Of a stretch of 64,000 bases of DNA, positions 12,471-23,892 are shown piece after piece. The stretch lies in contig JAVMKO010000001.1 in the NCBI GenBank assembly GCA_032164245.1, forward strand, positions 62,788,892 to 62,852,891, read 5' to 3'. Under the pieces are notes generated by a model. It was given only the letters and a program-made list of their open reading frames with translations. It did no database searches and was not told the origin of the DNA. The position numbers and the translations under genes are program-made. Position 1 is the first letter of the stretch; every line of letters begins with the position of its first letter. Source of the DNA: Sternotherus odoratus. Lineage: Eukaryota > Chordata > Testudines > Kinosternidae.

Positions 12471-13990
12471 CTCTTGTTAGTCTCCAAGCGTTCTTCTCAA
12501 GCTTCCACCAAACGTCTTCATGTCCTCTTGCAGTGCCTCAAAGCATCTTTGTCTAAGCCTTCCTTGTGGTCTTTGTCCCATGACAGCTAGCTCGTGTTTT
12601 CTCTGGCCAACATATTCCACACTTGCCATCTCACATGATCCAGTCATCTCAATCAGTACTCCCTCTGGTTTTCCATTATGGGGGGCTATCTTCTTCCAGG
12701 CTTGTACCATTTCACTGCATAGCCTATCAGCTCTCATCTTACCCAGCTTCCACTTCAGCATTCTCATTTTGGCAGTGTGAAGTAGTAGTTATCTCTTCTT
12801 TATTGGCCAGCATTCTAAGCCATACATCATAGTTTGCCTAATCATACTGCTTACACATGTTGCTTCTTAGTTTACTTGGCATATTCTTATCACAGAAAAT
12901 TCCTGCCAAATCCCTCTATTTATGCCAAGTACTCGTCAGATAGCTCCTAACATTTGCATCCATATTATCATCATGGTTCAACACTGAACTGAGGGATTTA
13001 AATTGTGGCACAGACTTTAACTGTTCACCATCTATATTTACTGGCATCTTGTCCCTCTCAATGAAGCATCACATTTATTCCATCTTTTGTTAACTGATTT
13101 GTAAGACACTTTCTTTTAATGCAGCCCTCCATAGTTCTAGGTCCCTTACCAGTTCTTATTTATCTTCACCATACAACAAAATGTCATAGGTGACAAGCAT
13201 GCTCCATGAAGCTCCATGGAGCTTCTCCCCTAATCTCCTGCATCAAGGTGTCCATCATATTCACAAATAGGAATGGTCTTAATGCTGATCCTTTATGTAG
13301 GATGACTCACTGTAGCTGCAGCTACTTATCACTACTGTTGTGCTATCCTCAGATGTGTCCATAATAGTCTGAACATATGTCTCTGGCAGATTGTGTTATT
13401 GTAGCCACCACCACAATAATTCTCTAGGAATTGTGTCATAAGTCTTCTCTAAATCCACAAACACTAAGAGCAATTCCTTGCATTTCTCCCTGCACTTCTG
13501 CAATATTTCAGGCTGTTAACATTACATCCATTGTTGACCCTCCTGGCACAAACCTGAACTGGTTGTCACTTACTTGATGCTCCAGCTCCTCCCCAAATCT
13601 TTTCTCAAAAATTCTTTCCACTCTTTTCATCATGTGACTCGTTAACTTGATGAGCTAGTAGTTAGTATATTCTTGCACATTTCTTTATGCTTGAAGACAG
13701 GAAGCAGTGTGTTCTGTTTCCACTCATCAGGCACTTTCTCAGTATGGAGAATTAAAAATTGAATTGAAAAAGGTCATCAGCAGCAGCGATGCACATGGCC
13801 AAATGATTTAAATGTCTGAACTGGTAATCTGGTCTCATGGCCTTTCCATGTTTCATCAGTCTCCCCCATGGTGATAGTCTTCTGAGGTTATTGCATGCAC
13901 ACACTTCCCTCAGCAGTTTTTTCATGTTCTCTTTACTGTTCAGTTTCTCATAAAACTATTCCCACCTCCCAAAGAGTTCACCATCCCCCA
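12471..13990 (-). mobile_element. decayed RTE-like LINE
   Basis: The minus strand carries a non-LTR retrotransposon from reverse transcriptase to C-terminus. Readable pieces, in order, are VPDEW (about 13720), a D-N-Q-F-R-F-V-P-G-G-S-T-M run (about 13530-13560), and 'HKGSALRPFLFV' (about 13280), matching the family's 'LHQGSALSPFLF'. A C-terminal tail follows (12477-12767). Stops and shifts lie throughout. The 'GSALSPFLF' and 'GR.RQR.FE...EDMK' features point to the RTE clade. The 5' end and endonuclease are missing or unreadable. Confidence 0.75.
12477..12767 (-). pseudogene. C-terminal fragment of RTE-like ORF
   Basis: A 96-codon open frame contains MRMLKWKLGKMRADRL near its start and GRLRQRCFEALQEDMKTFGG near its end. 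Both match the C-terminal stretch after the reverse transcriptase in RTE-type LINEs. The upstream frame is broken, so this is a remnant. The 130-codon open frame on the opposite strand (12198-12590) is an antisense shadow. Confidence 0.7.
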
Positions 13991-14108
13991 CCAGTAGTTT
14001 CCATTTTCATCTTTGACATGCTTCACAGCTACCAAGTCCTTTGTGCTTCTTTACATAATCACGGCAAATCTATATATTCCTCACCCCTCCCCAGCTCCAT
14101 TAGTAATC

Positions 14109-14174
14109 AGAGAGAGAGAGAAAAAGAGTGAGTGAGCGAGAGATTAGATAGATAGACAGACAGACAGACAGACA
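14109..14174. repeat. (GA)n and (GATA/GACA)n microsatellites
   Basis: A run of GA dinucleotides at about 14109-14120 is followed by 'gatagatagacagacagaca' tetranucleotides at 14147-14174. Confidence 0.9.
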
Positions 14175-15828
14175 TCATGTTTCCTTGCTATGATATTTCC
14201 ACCTTTCGTTTGGCCACAGGCAGCTTCTTTTTGGATATTTTTTCCAAAACCTCAATGGTATCATCATGGTGAATTTGGCCATTGTGCAGACATTCCCCTT
14301 CATCATAACACTCAGATTATGCTTTCAAACTTTTCTTTGAATCAATAAGGGCTAGAAACAGTTCTTCTTCACGGGGGAAATCTTAGATTGACATCATCAT
14401 GTGACTCTACGCTGCTTAATCCAGCGCTGGTCCTGACCAACTATGGGTGAGGACTGCAGAGGGCTGCTCTGCTGTTGAATTAGAGGAAGTTTTTGCAGAG
14501 GAGCTCCTCAAGATGGGGATAATTCCTATTCTCATCCCCACATAGAGAGATACACAATGTAATAAGTGCATGTTACTTGAAAGAGAATAAACCAATATAT
14601 AGAGAGAATTGTAAGAATTAGCTATTTATTGATAAATGTGTATTTCACCATACAAAAACACACATAGATGAAAAAAAATTCCATCAATAACTAAAATTTA
14701 AAATAGGCAAAGTGAGAAAAATGCTGCTTGAGGACTTACAGTTTGATTTAAGGATATTTACTTTGTCAATTTTGAGATGTAATGTTGACAATTTGTGTTT
14801 TAAAAGCTAAAGCTGAATAGTTGAATCTCAGTGTCTATTGTTATTAAATAATTATTGTCTCACACTTCCCCATAATTGTATGCAACTGTTAAAATTTAAA
14901 TACAAATAAAAATGCTTAAAATAAACACCATTATCTGCCAATTATTAAAAAAATAAAAATTGAATTCTGACAAGCCTATTCATATGGAAAGTTTGTCAAT
15001 ACTTAGTGTAAGAAATATGTCAAAGATGAAAGACAGTCAATATTAAGTTTGTTTCAAGCTGTCTCTTCTTAAGACCAGAGCATCCCCTGTGGTACTGGTA
15101 CATCATCTGTGAAATTCACATGTCATAAACCTAATGAGACAATTGCTTCTAATAATCCTTTACAGCAATATAATGTACTTAAATAAAAATGATCTGGCTA
15201 TGTATTTATTAAAAATATTTCATTCAAACGTAGCACCAGCATTTAAATACACAGGAGAAGCATAGAGCAGAACAGTCAGACACTCCGAGTTTAGATTTAT
15301 CCAGTTCTGACCAAAGATAGATCCTAGGGAGCGGGGAAGTGCTGTGATGATTAGCTTGAGCAGCAGGGGAACAACTTTACTGTTAATTAACAGCTTATGG
15401 ACATCTGCAATTTTGTTAGTGTTAAGTGTGCACACATCAGGGTCTAGGGAAAGAGATTGAGCAAGCTGAGTCATATCATCCTACACTATTTTGCACGTCA
15501 GTCTGTTGGGACTGAGGACAGGTTGCGATAAATCCCATGCAGACTGCAGGTAAAAACATCACAAACACTATGGCTCACAGGCTTAATGCATGCATTCTGA
15601 GTTTTGATACAGAACTGCCTCTGATTCTCTCTCAACATCAGCAGCACTGCTTGCTCATTTGCTATACCACAAAAAAGATGCATAACACACTACAGCAGTG
15701 AGTTACCTATGGATTTTACAGACAGCATAGTCAAACAGACTGATGTCCTGATTCCTTCTGAGTGGCAGTGTTGCTAAGTGGCTAAGACTTGGGCCTGCTA
15801 TATCAGAAGTCTGGCTTCTATTCTAAGG
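14175..15828. other. no recognisable features
   Basis: The sequence is AT-rich. Minus-strand open frames at 15220-15474 and 15498-15683 have no recognisable motif and lack good coding character. Confidence 0.5.
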
Positions 15829-16104
15829 GTATGTCTACAGTACCCACCAGATCAGTGGGTAGTAATCGATCTATCAGGGATCGCGATAGTGTAGATGCGA
15901 TAAATCGATGCCACACGCTTTCCCCGTCGACTCCAGAACTCCACCACCACAAGAGGCGCAAGCAGAGTTGACATGGGAGAGGCGCCGCCGTGAGGATGCC
16001 CGGGTAAGTCAACCTAAGATAAGCCGACTTCAGCTACCCTATTTGCATAGCTGAAGTTGCACATCTTAGGTCGGCCCCTCCACCCCCACTATAGACCAGC
16101 ATCA
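15829..16104 (+). mobile_element. MITE-like element, single unit
   Basis: It starts GGGTATGTCTACAGTACC after 'taa' and ends near 'actatagaccag', the imperfect complement of a GGGCTGGTC-type terminus. Inside, a hairpin formed by 'gacttcagctaccct' and 'catagctgaagttg' lies at 16027-16060. The same unit recurs as an inverted dimer at 35.2-35.8 kb and as a truncated copy at 55.9 kb. The GGG-start termini and a possible 3-bp TAA duplication would suit PIF/Harbinger, but this is not proven. Confidence 0.65.
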
Positions 16105-17586
16105 GTCACCATAACCTCTCAGTGAGAGTGAGGCCTTACCCTGCAACACGGGCTATGAGGGGCAGAGGTGAGAATTAACACCAGCCAGTAGAAGTGAAAT
16201 TTTACAGTTTCCTGGTTCATGTCCCACTGTACTTTTATCTTTGGCAAAAGTATCTTTGGTGGGGAAAAGCAGCAGCAGCTGCCACGAAGAGAATCCTATT
16301 TGTCTGTGTTGTGTCCAATTTTCAACTTTGTGTGGCATGCTTAGGTGAGATGCCAGGGCAGTGGTGATTTATTGTTGAGGGATTTTAGCAACAAGCCTCT
16401 AACAAGCTCTACTGAGCACTACACAGATGGGAAATGACAATATTTAGCTGTTTAGGACTCAGTCAAATCTAAAATTCATGACAAATGTCAAGTCTGTGCA
16501 AAACCTGGCAGAGTTCTTGAAAAAGAAAAACATTTAGAAAAATCTATATACTGGGAAATAGTTCAGTGATTTTAATACAGGGATCACTACTACTCCCCCC
16601 AACCCTAGTACAGGATCATAAGAATGATGCTTTACTGAATTGTTAGTATGTGAACTCTTCTTGCCATGGCTCTAGGCTGTTTGAAGGAGCCTTCAAACCC
16701 AAACACACAGAAAAAGATCCTTAAGGACAGAGACGAATTTGTGTATTATCGTCTTGAACACTGTATGTGTGCTCTGAATAAGTATTAGTAAAGGGTTATG
16801 TCGTGCATTAAAGCCACACTGTAACATGTGCTGAAGACTTTAGCAGGGGTACCAAGAGGACTTCTGTACAATTCAGTCAGGCTCTTTGAGAAGTACATTC
16901 TGCACCAGCAGCTCTACCACAATGGGAGAAACACAGTACGAGCTTTTTTCTACAACCATCCAGTCCCCTCAGTTGTCCCATGCTGCCTTTTTTCTACTTC
17001 CCCTGAAGCACCTATGCAGACGTGGTCAAAATCTGGCCCCAAGTTTATTAAACACAGCAGACATTCAGGATTGTAGATTTAACCTTATTTTGTATATTAT
17101 TCTTACTCATTTGTAGTGAGTACTGTGGGTGCAGTTGAACAATAGAATAATGCACTTGTCTATTATGGATATGTAGTGAGGTGGTGTGGCCTCCCTCTGA
17201 GGCCTGCCTTGCCCCTCCCGCCTGTCACCAGGACAGGAAGAATAAAGAGAGGGGCCTCCTGCTCAGTTGGTGCTGAGACCCTGAGGAAGGTACATGGATC
17301 CTGCTTGCTCATGGCTACTGACCCTGCTGCTGAGCCCAGCAGCATGCTGCCTGCTAGGGAACTTGCTTCTGCCACGAATCTGCTGGGACTGCCACTGATC
17401 ACCTATTCAGAGGAGATGGAGGGACGCTCTGCTGATCCAGGTGTCAGACTCCAATGCCCCCCTCCCTCATGTCCCCTGGGGAGGCAGATCAGTACTGTAT
17501 GTTGCTAATGATGTTGCAGGCATTGCAAAGGATTCTGGGAATGGTTAAAGGTGTGAGTCTGAGTGAAAGGTTCCTTTCCAGATTAT
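16105..17586. other. no firm features
   Basis: A GC-richer block at about 17169-17510 has open frames on both strands (17176-17508 plus, 17163-17402 minus). It may be another dispersed repeat. I cannot delimit it and see no protein family. Confidence 0.4.
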
Positions 17587-18682
17587 GGGTATGTCTTCAC
17601 TACAGCAGTAGGATGATTTCCTTTAAGTCGATTTTCTAAAGCAGACTGCATAAAGTCGACTTAGTGCGTCCCCACAAAGCACAGCAGGTCAACAGTGTCT
17701 GTCCTTACAACTTTTGCAAGGGTTGACGTAGCGAGAATTGAACTGTGGGTAGATATCCCACCGTGCCGGGAGTCCCCAGCAGGCACCACCTTTCGGGGCA
17801 GTCGGGCATGCTCCCCAGGGGACCAGCCACCAGTCCGAGCAGCTCCGCGGACCCCCCCGTGCCCGCCCGAGCAGCCCTACGCCAGCTCCCCCCGCCCACC
17901 CGAGCAGCTCCGCGGACCCCCCCCCCCCCCCGTGCCCGCCCGAGCAGGTCCGCGGACCCCCCCCCCGCCCACCCGAGCAGCCCCGCGCCGGCTTCCCCCG
18001 CCTGAGCAGCTCCGTGGACCCCCCCGTGCCCGCCCGAGGAGCCCCCCCGCCCGCCCGAGCAGGTCCGCGGACACCCCCCCCGTCCGCCCGAGCAGCCCCG
18101 CGCCGGCTCCCCCGCCCGCCCAAGCAGCTCCGTGGACCCCCGTGCCCACCCAAGCAGCTCCGCGCCAGCTCCCCCCCCAGCCCGCCCGAGCAGCTCCGCG
18201 CCGGCTCCCCCCCCACCCGAGCAGCTCCGCGGACCCCTGCTCGGGAGGGCTGGGGGGGTCTGTGGACCTGCTTGAGCGGGTGTGTGTGTGTGTGGGGGGG
18301 ACCGGCGCGGACCTGCTCGGGCGGGCACGGGGGTCCGCGGACCTGCTCGGGCAGGCAGGGGGATCCGGCGTGGCGCTGCTCGGGTGGGCGGGGGGGTCCG
18401 CGGACCTGCTCAGGCGGGCACGGGGGGGCCGCAGAGCTGCTCGGACTGGTGGCTGGGACATTGTGGACGGTCGGAGGCTTAATGTCACATGCATCCTCAC
18501 TAATTGACAATCGACTCAGAGAGGTCGATTTCAGCGCTACTCCTCTCGTTAGGGAGGAGTACAGAAGTCGATTTTGAGGTCCCTTTAAATCGACTTTAAT
18601 GGCATGCATGTGAGGACGGGTACATGTTTATATCGACTTAATGTCACTAAAGTTGACGTTTAGCCCTAGTGGGGACCAGCCC
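17587..18682. mobile_element. MITE-like DNA element with GC-rich interior (1096 bp)
   Basis: The left end GGGTATGTCTTCACTACAG and the complement of the right end GGGCTGGTCCCCACTAGGG share GGG, GTC and CACTA (13 of 19 positions). TAT flanks both ends, a possible 3-bp duplication. Subterminal 'aagtcgattttctaaagc' and 'gaagtcgattttgaggtccc' blocks are shared between the two sides. No transposase is present. The centre is an inverted minisatellite that creates long false proline/glycine-rich frames. Confidence 0.7.
17837..18445. repeat. inverted GC-rich minisatellite, about 32/64-bp units
   Basis: Up to about 18238 the units alternate 'gagcagctccgcggaccccc' and 'gagcagccccgcgccggctc', about 32 bp each. 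After about 18238 the same units continue as their reverse complement ('ggtccgcggacctgctcggg'), so the two halves can fold back. Runs of C or G up to about 16 suggest G-quadruplex potential. Confidence 0.85.
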
Positions 18683-18685
18683 TAT

Positions 18686-19420
18686 GAGGCCAAAAAGGGG
18701 GGCAGGGAGAAAGGAATAGGTTAACTCAATGCTCCAGATGAACATAAAGCTCTGACTTGAGCCTAAGGACACAGGACACAACTGATGCTTGGCTGCCTGC
18801 CGAGAAAGATGGGGGCTTGGATCCCACCCCAAATAGCCATGAAAAAGGAAGAGTCAGCTGCACAAACCTACAGGGTCTGCAAAGCCCAGCAAGACAGGAG
18901 AAGCCAGTGACAGAGACAACCACTATTGTAGCGACTCTGAAGCCGGTGTATTAACAATGAAAATGTAAAGAAAATCTTTGTGAAAAGTAGCTATTGGCCA
19001 CAGATGGCAATTTATAACTACATAGATGAGAAAGGTAGCTTTTTCCATGGGGGAACAAGATGAACAAATAAAATCTGAGCTAAAAGCTGGCTGTCTCATG
19101 CCTGCCTCCATACAGCTGGTACAGAGTGCCCACTCTCCCATCTGTCTCAACCCAGATATATCAATTTGGGAGATTTAATCTATATATACACACGCATACA
19201 CCCCTGTCACAGGAAAAGAACTGCTATGATCATTCTATTAATTACCCTCATGTGTACACAGTTCCAACTCTTTATATCCTAGATTCCTATCCTTTTTCTT
19301 TTTCCTTTCTGTGGAATCATCTTTCTAATTTGAAGAAGTCTAATTCATGGATGGAACTAAATGATGTATCTGAACTAATTAGTAAGCCTCAATGAAAGAG
19401 TGGCCACGACCAAACCATCT
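18686..19420. other. no recognisable features
   Basis: This is mixed spacer between two DNA transposons, with short frames only. Confidence 0.55.
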
Positions 19421-19428
19421 CTTTACAG

Positions 19429-19576
19429 TAGGGTGACCAGATCACAGGACCAGAATATCGGGACACACTGGGGCCCCGCCCACAGTCCACCCCTGCTCCT
19501 CCCAGACTCCACCCCCATCCTGCCCCAGGTCCTGCCCCCTTCTCCTGGCGCACAGGACACCCCCCCTACACACACA

Positions 19577-19621
<45 letters not shown>

Positions 19622-20279
19622 ACAGCTCCTCCACGGGTCGGGGCACCATCCCCCCTCCCAGCTCCAGGCACAGCCCCACCGTGGATCAGGGCCACCAAGA
19701 CCCCCCCCCATCCGGGCAAGCCCTGATGTGGGTCAGGAGCACCAACCCCCCCCAGCTCTGGGCACTGCACAGCCCCACCGTGGGTCGGGGCAGAAGACCC
19801 CCCCCCATGCTCCAGGCAGCCCCGCCGCTGGTCGGGGGCAACCCCCCCACCCCCTCCGAAACCACGGGCTGGGCCCCTCGCCCACACTGCCTGCAGGAGC
19901 TGGTTGGGGGAGGGGGGAGGGGGAAGGGTCCCCCCCCCGCCTGTCTCTGCCGGCCGGAGGTGGGGGGGGGGGGAAGGACAGGAGCGGGCTGGGAAGTCAC
20001 TGTCTCTGCGGGCAGCAAGCTACTCTTGTAGCACTCTTTGTCCCGAATTCAAGACTTTAGAAATGAGCCCTGCCTGCCAGGGCTCATGGAGGCAGCACAT
20101 GGCTGCCTGGGGCAGTGGGTGGAGCCTTGCTGCCTTCATGAGCCCTGTGCGAGCAGGGCTCATCTGCAAATTCCCAAAATCGGGACAAAATGCGTCCCGA
20201 CCAGAGTCTGGTTGGGACCCGGGACAGACAGAGAAAAATCGGGACTGTCCCGATAAAATCGGGACATCTGGTCACCCTA
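19429..20279. mobile_element. hAT non-autonomous element (851 bp)
   Basis: Perfect 8-bp target duplications CTTTACAG lie at 19421-19428 and 20280-20287. The first 14 bp of both ends are identical inverted repeats (TAGGGTGACCAGAT). Subterminal 'tcgggactgtcccgataaaa' motifs also fold back. These are diagnostic of hAT-superfamily insertion. There is no transposase. The interior is a CA microsatellite and C/G-rich tracts, which give spurious open frames on both strands. Confidence 0.93.
19568..19619. repeat. (CA)n microsatellite
   Basis: About 52 bp of CA dinucleotides, with one CAAA interruption, lie inside the hAT element. Confidence 0.95.
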
Positions 20280-20287
20280 CTTTACAG

Positions 20288-20798
20288 GTTCATCATAACA
20301 CCTGCATATCACAACTCACAGTTGGCCTCTAATTGTATAATGCCTACATTAACAATTAAAAGCAAGATTGTGAGTTGGACCGCACATACATGCAAAGGTA
20401 TATAGGAAGAAAAACCCTCTTACATTGCTACACAGTCCAAATGGATCTTCAATCCAGGCATGTGGTAGCACACTGAGCTACTTAGAGGTCCACATCTACA
20501 TTCTACCTTGAGCCTCTTTGGAAGCAGTGCCAAATCTCTAGGACTTTTAAGCCTTAGTTTGGTCACATTGTGTATGTAAATAAAGTGAAGAAAAAGTGAT
20601 GGAAACATTTACATATAGTTGTTTAAATATATTCTCCTTTTTAACAAATATGTTTGAAATCAGCTTGCCCATAACTGTTGCTTTCAGGCCTGATCATAAG
20701 TAAACAGTTAGTTTACAGTTAGTTTACTCCATTAGTACATTAGTAACACAGCAGTTGAAATAAGGGAGAACTTAAAATCACTAGCTTAATATCTGGCT
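20288..20798. other. no recognisable features
   Basis: This is AT-rich spacer with no open frame or repeat boundary of note. Confidence 0.55.
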
Positions 20799-20920
20799 AC
20801 AGTAATAATAAGAATCAGAGAGGTAGCCGTGCTTGCATCCGACGAAGTGGGTATTAGCCCACGAAAGCTTATGCTTCAAAACTTTATAGTTAGTCTTTAA
20901 GGTGCCACAGTAATAATAAG
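20799..20920 (-). mobile_element. short retroposon with internal inversion
   Basis: A 94-bp insert (20813-20906) sits between perfect 14-bp direct repeats ACAGTAATAATAAG (20799-20812 and 20907-20920). The insert starts 'cagagaggtagccgtg' and then reads 'gcatccgacgaagtgggtat...gttagtctttaaggtgcc'. In the family consensus as I know it, these two pieces lie in opposite relative orientation. The junction is at about 20831. Variable-length long target duplications imply LINE-type target-primed insertion. Confidence 0.75.
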
Positions 20921-21139
20921 GTTATTAAGATGAAATAGGACAAAAATAAGTGTCTGTCTTTCTTTAGTTTCCATAGCATGACCTTTCTAGCAAGGAGTAT
21001 TCTATACTAATTAAAGTGAGATACATATAATATAAATGATTAAATGCAACTTGTACCCGGGAGTGTAAAGGGAAGAGTATTTCTTGTTACCAAGTGTTGC
21101 GAAGGAAGAAAACATGCCAGTCTATAGAACCCTTTACAT

Positions 21140-21330
21140 TGGTTCAAATTTTGGCATGTACATTGGTGCAAGTAGGCATTATACCGGTGTAACAATCTGG
21201 TAAGTCACACCGGTACAGTGAAGTATGTCTACATTAGAATTTGCACCAGGATAACTACTTTGGGGTTATTATACTGGTACAAGTTCTCAAATGTGGCAGG
21301 TCTGAAGATACAATATCTCCTGAGTGCTAG
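21140..21330. mobile_element. possible degraded MITE
   Basis: The stretch contains 'gtatgtctacattagaattt' and repeated 'accggt' motifs ('ttataccggtgtaac', 'cacaccggtacag'), recalling dispersed sauropsid DNA elements. Ends cannot be placed. Confidence 0.25.
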
Positions 21331-22133
21331 GGAATGCACTGGTCATCAGCTCTCACTGCACTTGTATAACCTCACCAGAGGGAACATATCTGGGTGATGG
21401 CCCAGCAGGATTGCATTTATCTGTTATACAGGTATGCGGTGCACACACTAGTACAGCTTTGCCACCCTATCCTCTGGTGTAATAAGATCTAGAGGAACTG
21501 TTAGCTGACCTTGCCTTGCACTACCAAAGTACAAGCCTCCAAACTGTAGCTGCTTATGTGTCACTGCACATAAGGGAGGAGGAAGAGTTCCCCTTCATCT
21601 TCTCTCCTCAGTCATACTTGGATCCATCATATAACTGAACAAATCTCCAACCACTGTGACCTTATCTCAGTCTATATCTCCAAAAACATTGACAAATATC
21701 AGACCGTTTAGATTATTATGTAACTGGCACAAACATGGCATGTATTAATAGACTAAGACAAGTATGTTTTTACAAGAGTAAATAAAATCTGACTTTGTGC
21801 TTACCAATTATAGCATCTTCCCACAAAGCCACTAGAATTACATTAGTGTTAGCAAATCAATTATTATGAACCTAGTTTTCCATAAACCTAAAGCTAGGAC
21901 ATAAAACCCAATCAAAGAACACAGCTTGTAGGACTTTGCACCATGAGCTTAGCTAATTGGTGACATTCCAGTAGGTTTACAAAATTTATACAAAATTACT
22001 TTAGCATCCAGTAGGTTCCAAACTCATTAACTCAGAAAACTCTGCACAGACGTACAAATAGAGTACATGTAACAAAGGCTTTTTTTGTTTACCATAAAAG
22101 TAACTTGAAAGAAAAAAAACAGATGCATTATAG

Positions 22134-23186
22134 TGTGACATTATACTCCATATTCTTTACGAAAATGTGCTTGTGATAGGAATATGACATAACTCAGATA
22201 TGCTTTATGCAAGATAACTCTTGTCAGGTATCATTGGAAAGGTTATAATTTACTGAATATGGTTATCCTATTAGTATGCATGTATCATTTCTGTATCTGA
22301 AATCCAGAATATTGACTATGTAGCTATATTTCCACTATGTTATTTTGGATGACACACCCTGCTAACACTTCAGGTACAACAATGAAAAAGCCTGACAGTG
22401 ATAATGGCCCATCAACAAGAGACAATGGACTGTAAAAGAGCTTAGTCTTCCTGTGAACTTGTGGGTCAGACTGTGAAGAATGGCTACAGGAGCCCTACAG
22501 AGGCATATGGCCATATCACCTGATAATGGAGCCCATCTTGAATTCTGTACTTTTCCACAAGAAGCTGGAGGCAGGGGGTCAAACTAGGAACCAAAGGACT
22601 CCCACCTTATGCAAAACCTATTTAAGGGTGGGGAGGGAGGTAATCCAGGTCTTCAGTTGTCCCCGGCTACCCCACCCAAGATGACTGCTGGAAACAATTA
22701 AGACTAAACTGGGGGGGGGGGGGACTGGACCCAGGCTGGAAGGGTGTCTGGCCTGTGGAGAAAATTATTAGAACCACGTCTAGGGTGAGAACTTACATGT
22801 AATCAGTTTCTTTAGTGTATTAAGCTTAGTTTGTGTGCTCTGTTTTACTTTCTTAGTAATCTGCCTTGTTCTGTCTGTTACCTCCTTAACTGACTAGGGG
22901 GTGGGGGATGAAGTTGACCATACCATCCTCCACATTGAGGAAAGAGACAAATTTCATATAATTTTGGGTTTGTACTCCAAGGAGGGGTGGACATCTGGGT
23001 GCTGTGGCAAGCCCCTTACACTCAGCCTTCCCAGAGTGGATCTCTGTCTCTCTGTGTATCTGGGTGTGGCCCTGCCTGTGTGTTTGGCTGGAGAACCTAG
23101 CCCAGTAAGATGAGGCTGGCAGAGCAGTCTGACTCAGTGGCATCCCAGCACACCAGGTGACATCCCAGGTGGTCCAACCCATCACA
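22134..23186 (+). mobile_element. LTR-like repeat, about 1.05 kb
   Basis: It starts TGTGACATTATACTCC and ends CCCATCACA, i.e. TG...CA. The outermost bases form the inverted pair TATAGTGTGA/TCACACTATA. A promoter-like 'cctatttaaggg' lies at about 22617, followed by a CT-rich start-like block. I recognise the sequence type from turtle genomes. No direct target duplication could be defined and no internal ERV genes flank it, so a solo LTR is the best reading. A non-LTR origin is possible. Confidence 0.5.
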
Positions 23187-23629
23187 CTATACAATACATT
23201 GTAAGTAACCATTCAAGATCAGGGGCTCTAAAGTGCACAACAGCATGTGCCATTTATAAAAATACTACCAAAAATTACATTCAAACAATGTAAAGTGTGT
23301 GTTCCAGACTAGCAAAAGTATAGATATTAAAAATCTGTGCCAACCAAGAGTTCCAAGCTCATATATATATATATGTTCCTTTTGTAATATCAACACAAGC
23401 AAAATGGGATGAGTGCAGGATGAAGGTCATCTTCATTTTGAATTTTGTGTCAGTAAGATTATTTATCTTTTGTTTGCTTGTTTCGTATGAATAGATTTCC
23501 AACTGAATTTTACCTTTAACCAAAAACATTTTATTTTCTTTGGTTTAGCAAGTACACCCTGTGTATTTTCAATTACAACATTTTTAGGTAATATTAATGT
23601 TTACTTTGATACTGGAGTCTCTCCTTTAG

Positions 23630-23860
23630 CATGGTCACCTGGATGGTAGATGCATTCCATAGGATCTCCTGTGTGGAGAACCTGCAAATGCTCCAAACCC
23701 ATTTGGCAGATATAGGCTCAGGTTTAAGGACATTTGCAAGAAGGATTTAAAAACTTTCAACCTTGATACCACAAGTTTGGAAGATGCAGCTAAGAACAGG
23801 CTACACTGGAGGGCTGTATTGACCAGGATGCTAAAGATCAGGTTAAGAGACAGGAAGTGA
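23630..23860 (+). pseudogene. C-terminal tail of a non-LTR retrotransposon ORF
   Basis: One frame reads GRYRLRFKDICKKDLKTFNL and then DTTSLEDAAKNRLHWRAVLT, ending at a stop at 23858-23860. The 'GR..LRFKD.CK.D' plus 'W......R..WR' pattern is the well-known tail of several vertebrate LINE ORF2 proteins. A stop interrupts the stretch upstream of GRYRLRF. The rest of the LINE is absent, and an LTR-like repeat begins about 30 bp downstream. Confidence 0.65.
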
Positions 23861-23892
23861 TGAGAGTGAAGAGGAAAGCGAAGGAGGCCTTG

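Noticed and set aside
12198..12780. 130-codon and 86-codon plus-strand frames
   Set aside because: Mostly the antisense of the RTE-like LINE C-terminus, which has clear family similarity on the minus strand.
17689..18609. 306-codon minus-strand frame and a 270-codon plus-strand frame (17695-18507), Pro/Gly/Arg/Ala-rich
   Set aside because: They are caused by a GC-rich inverted minisatellite lacking stop codons. All frames on both strands are open here, so there is no evidence of a gene.
19400..20332. Several 110-154 codon overlapping frames
   Set aside because: They fall within the 851-bp hAT element with CA and C/G runs. Both strands are open from composition alone.
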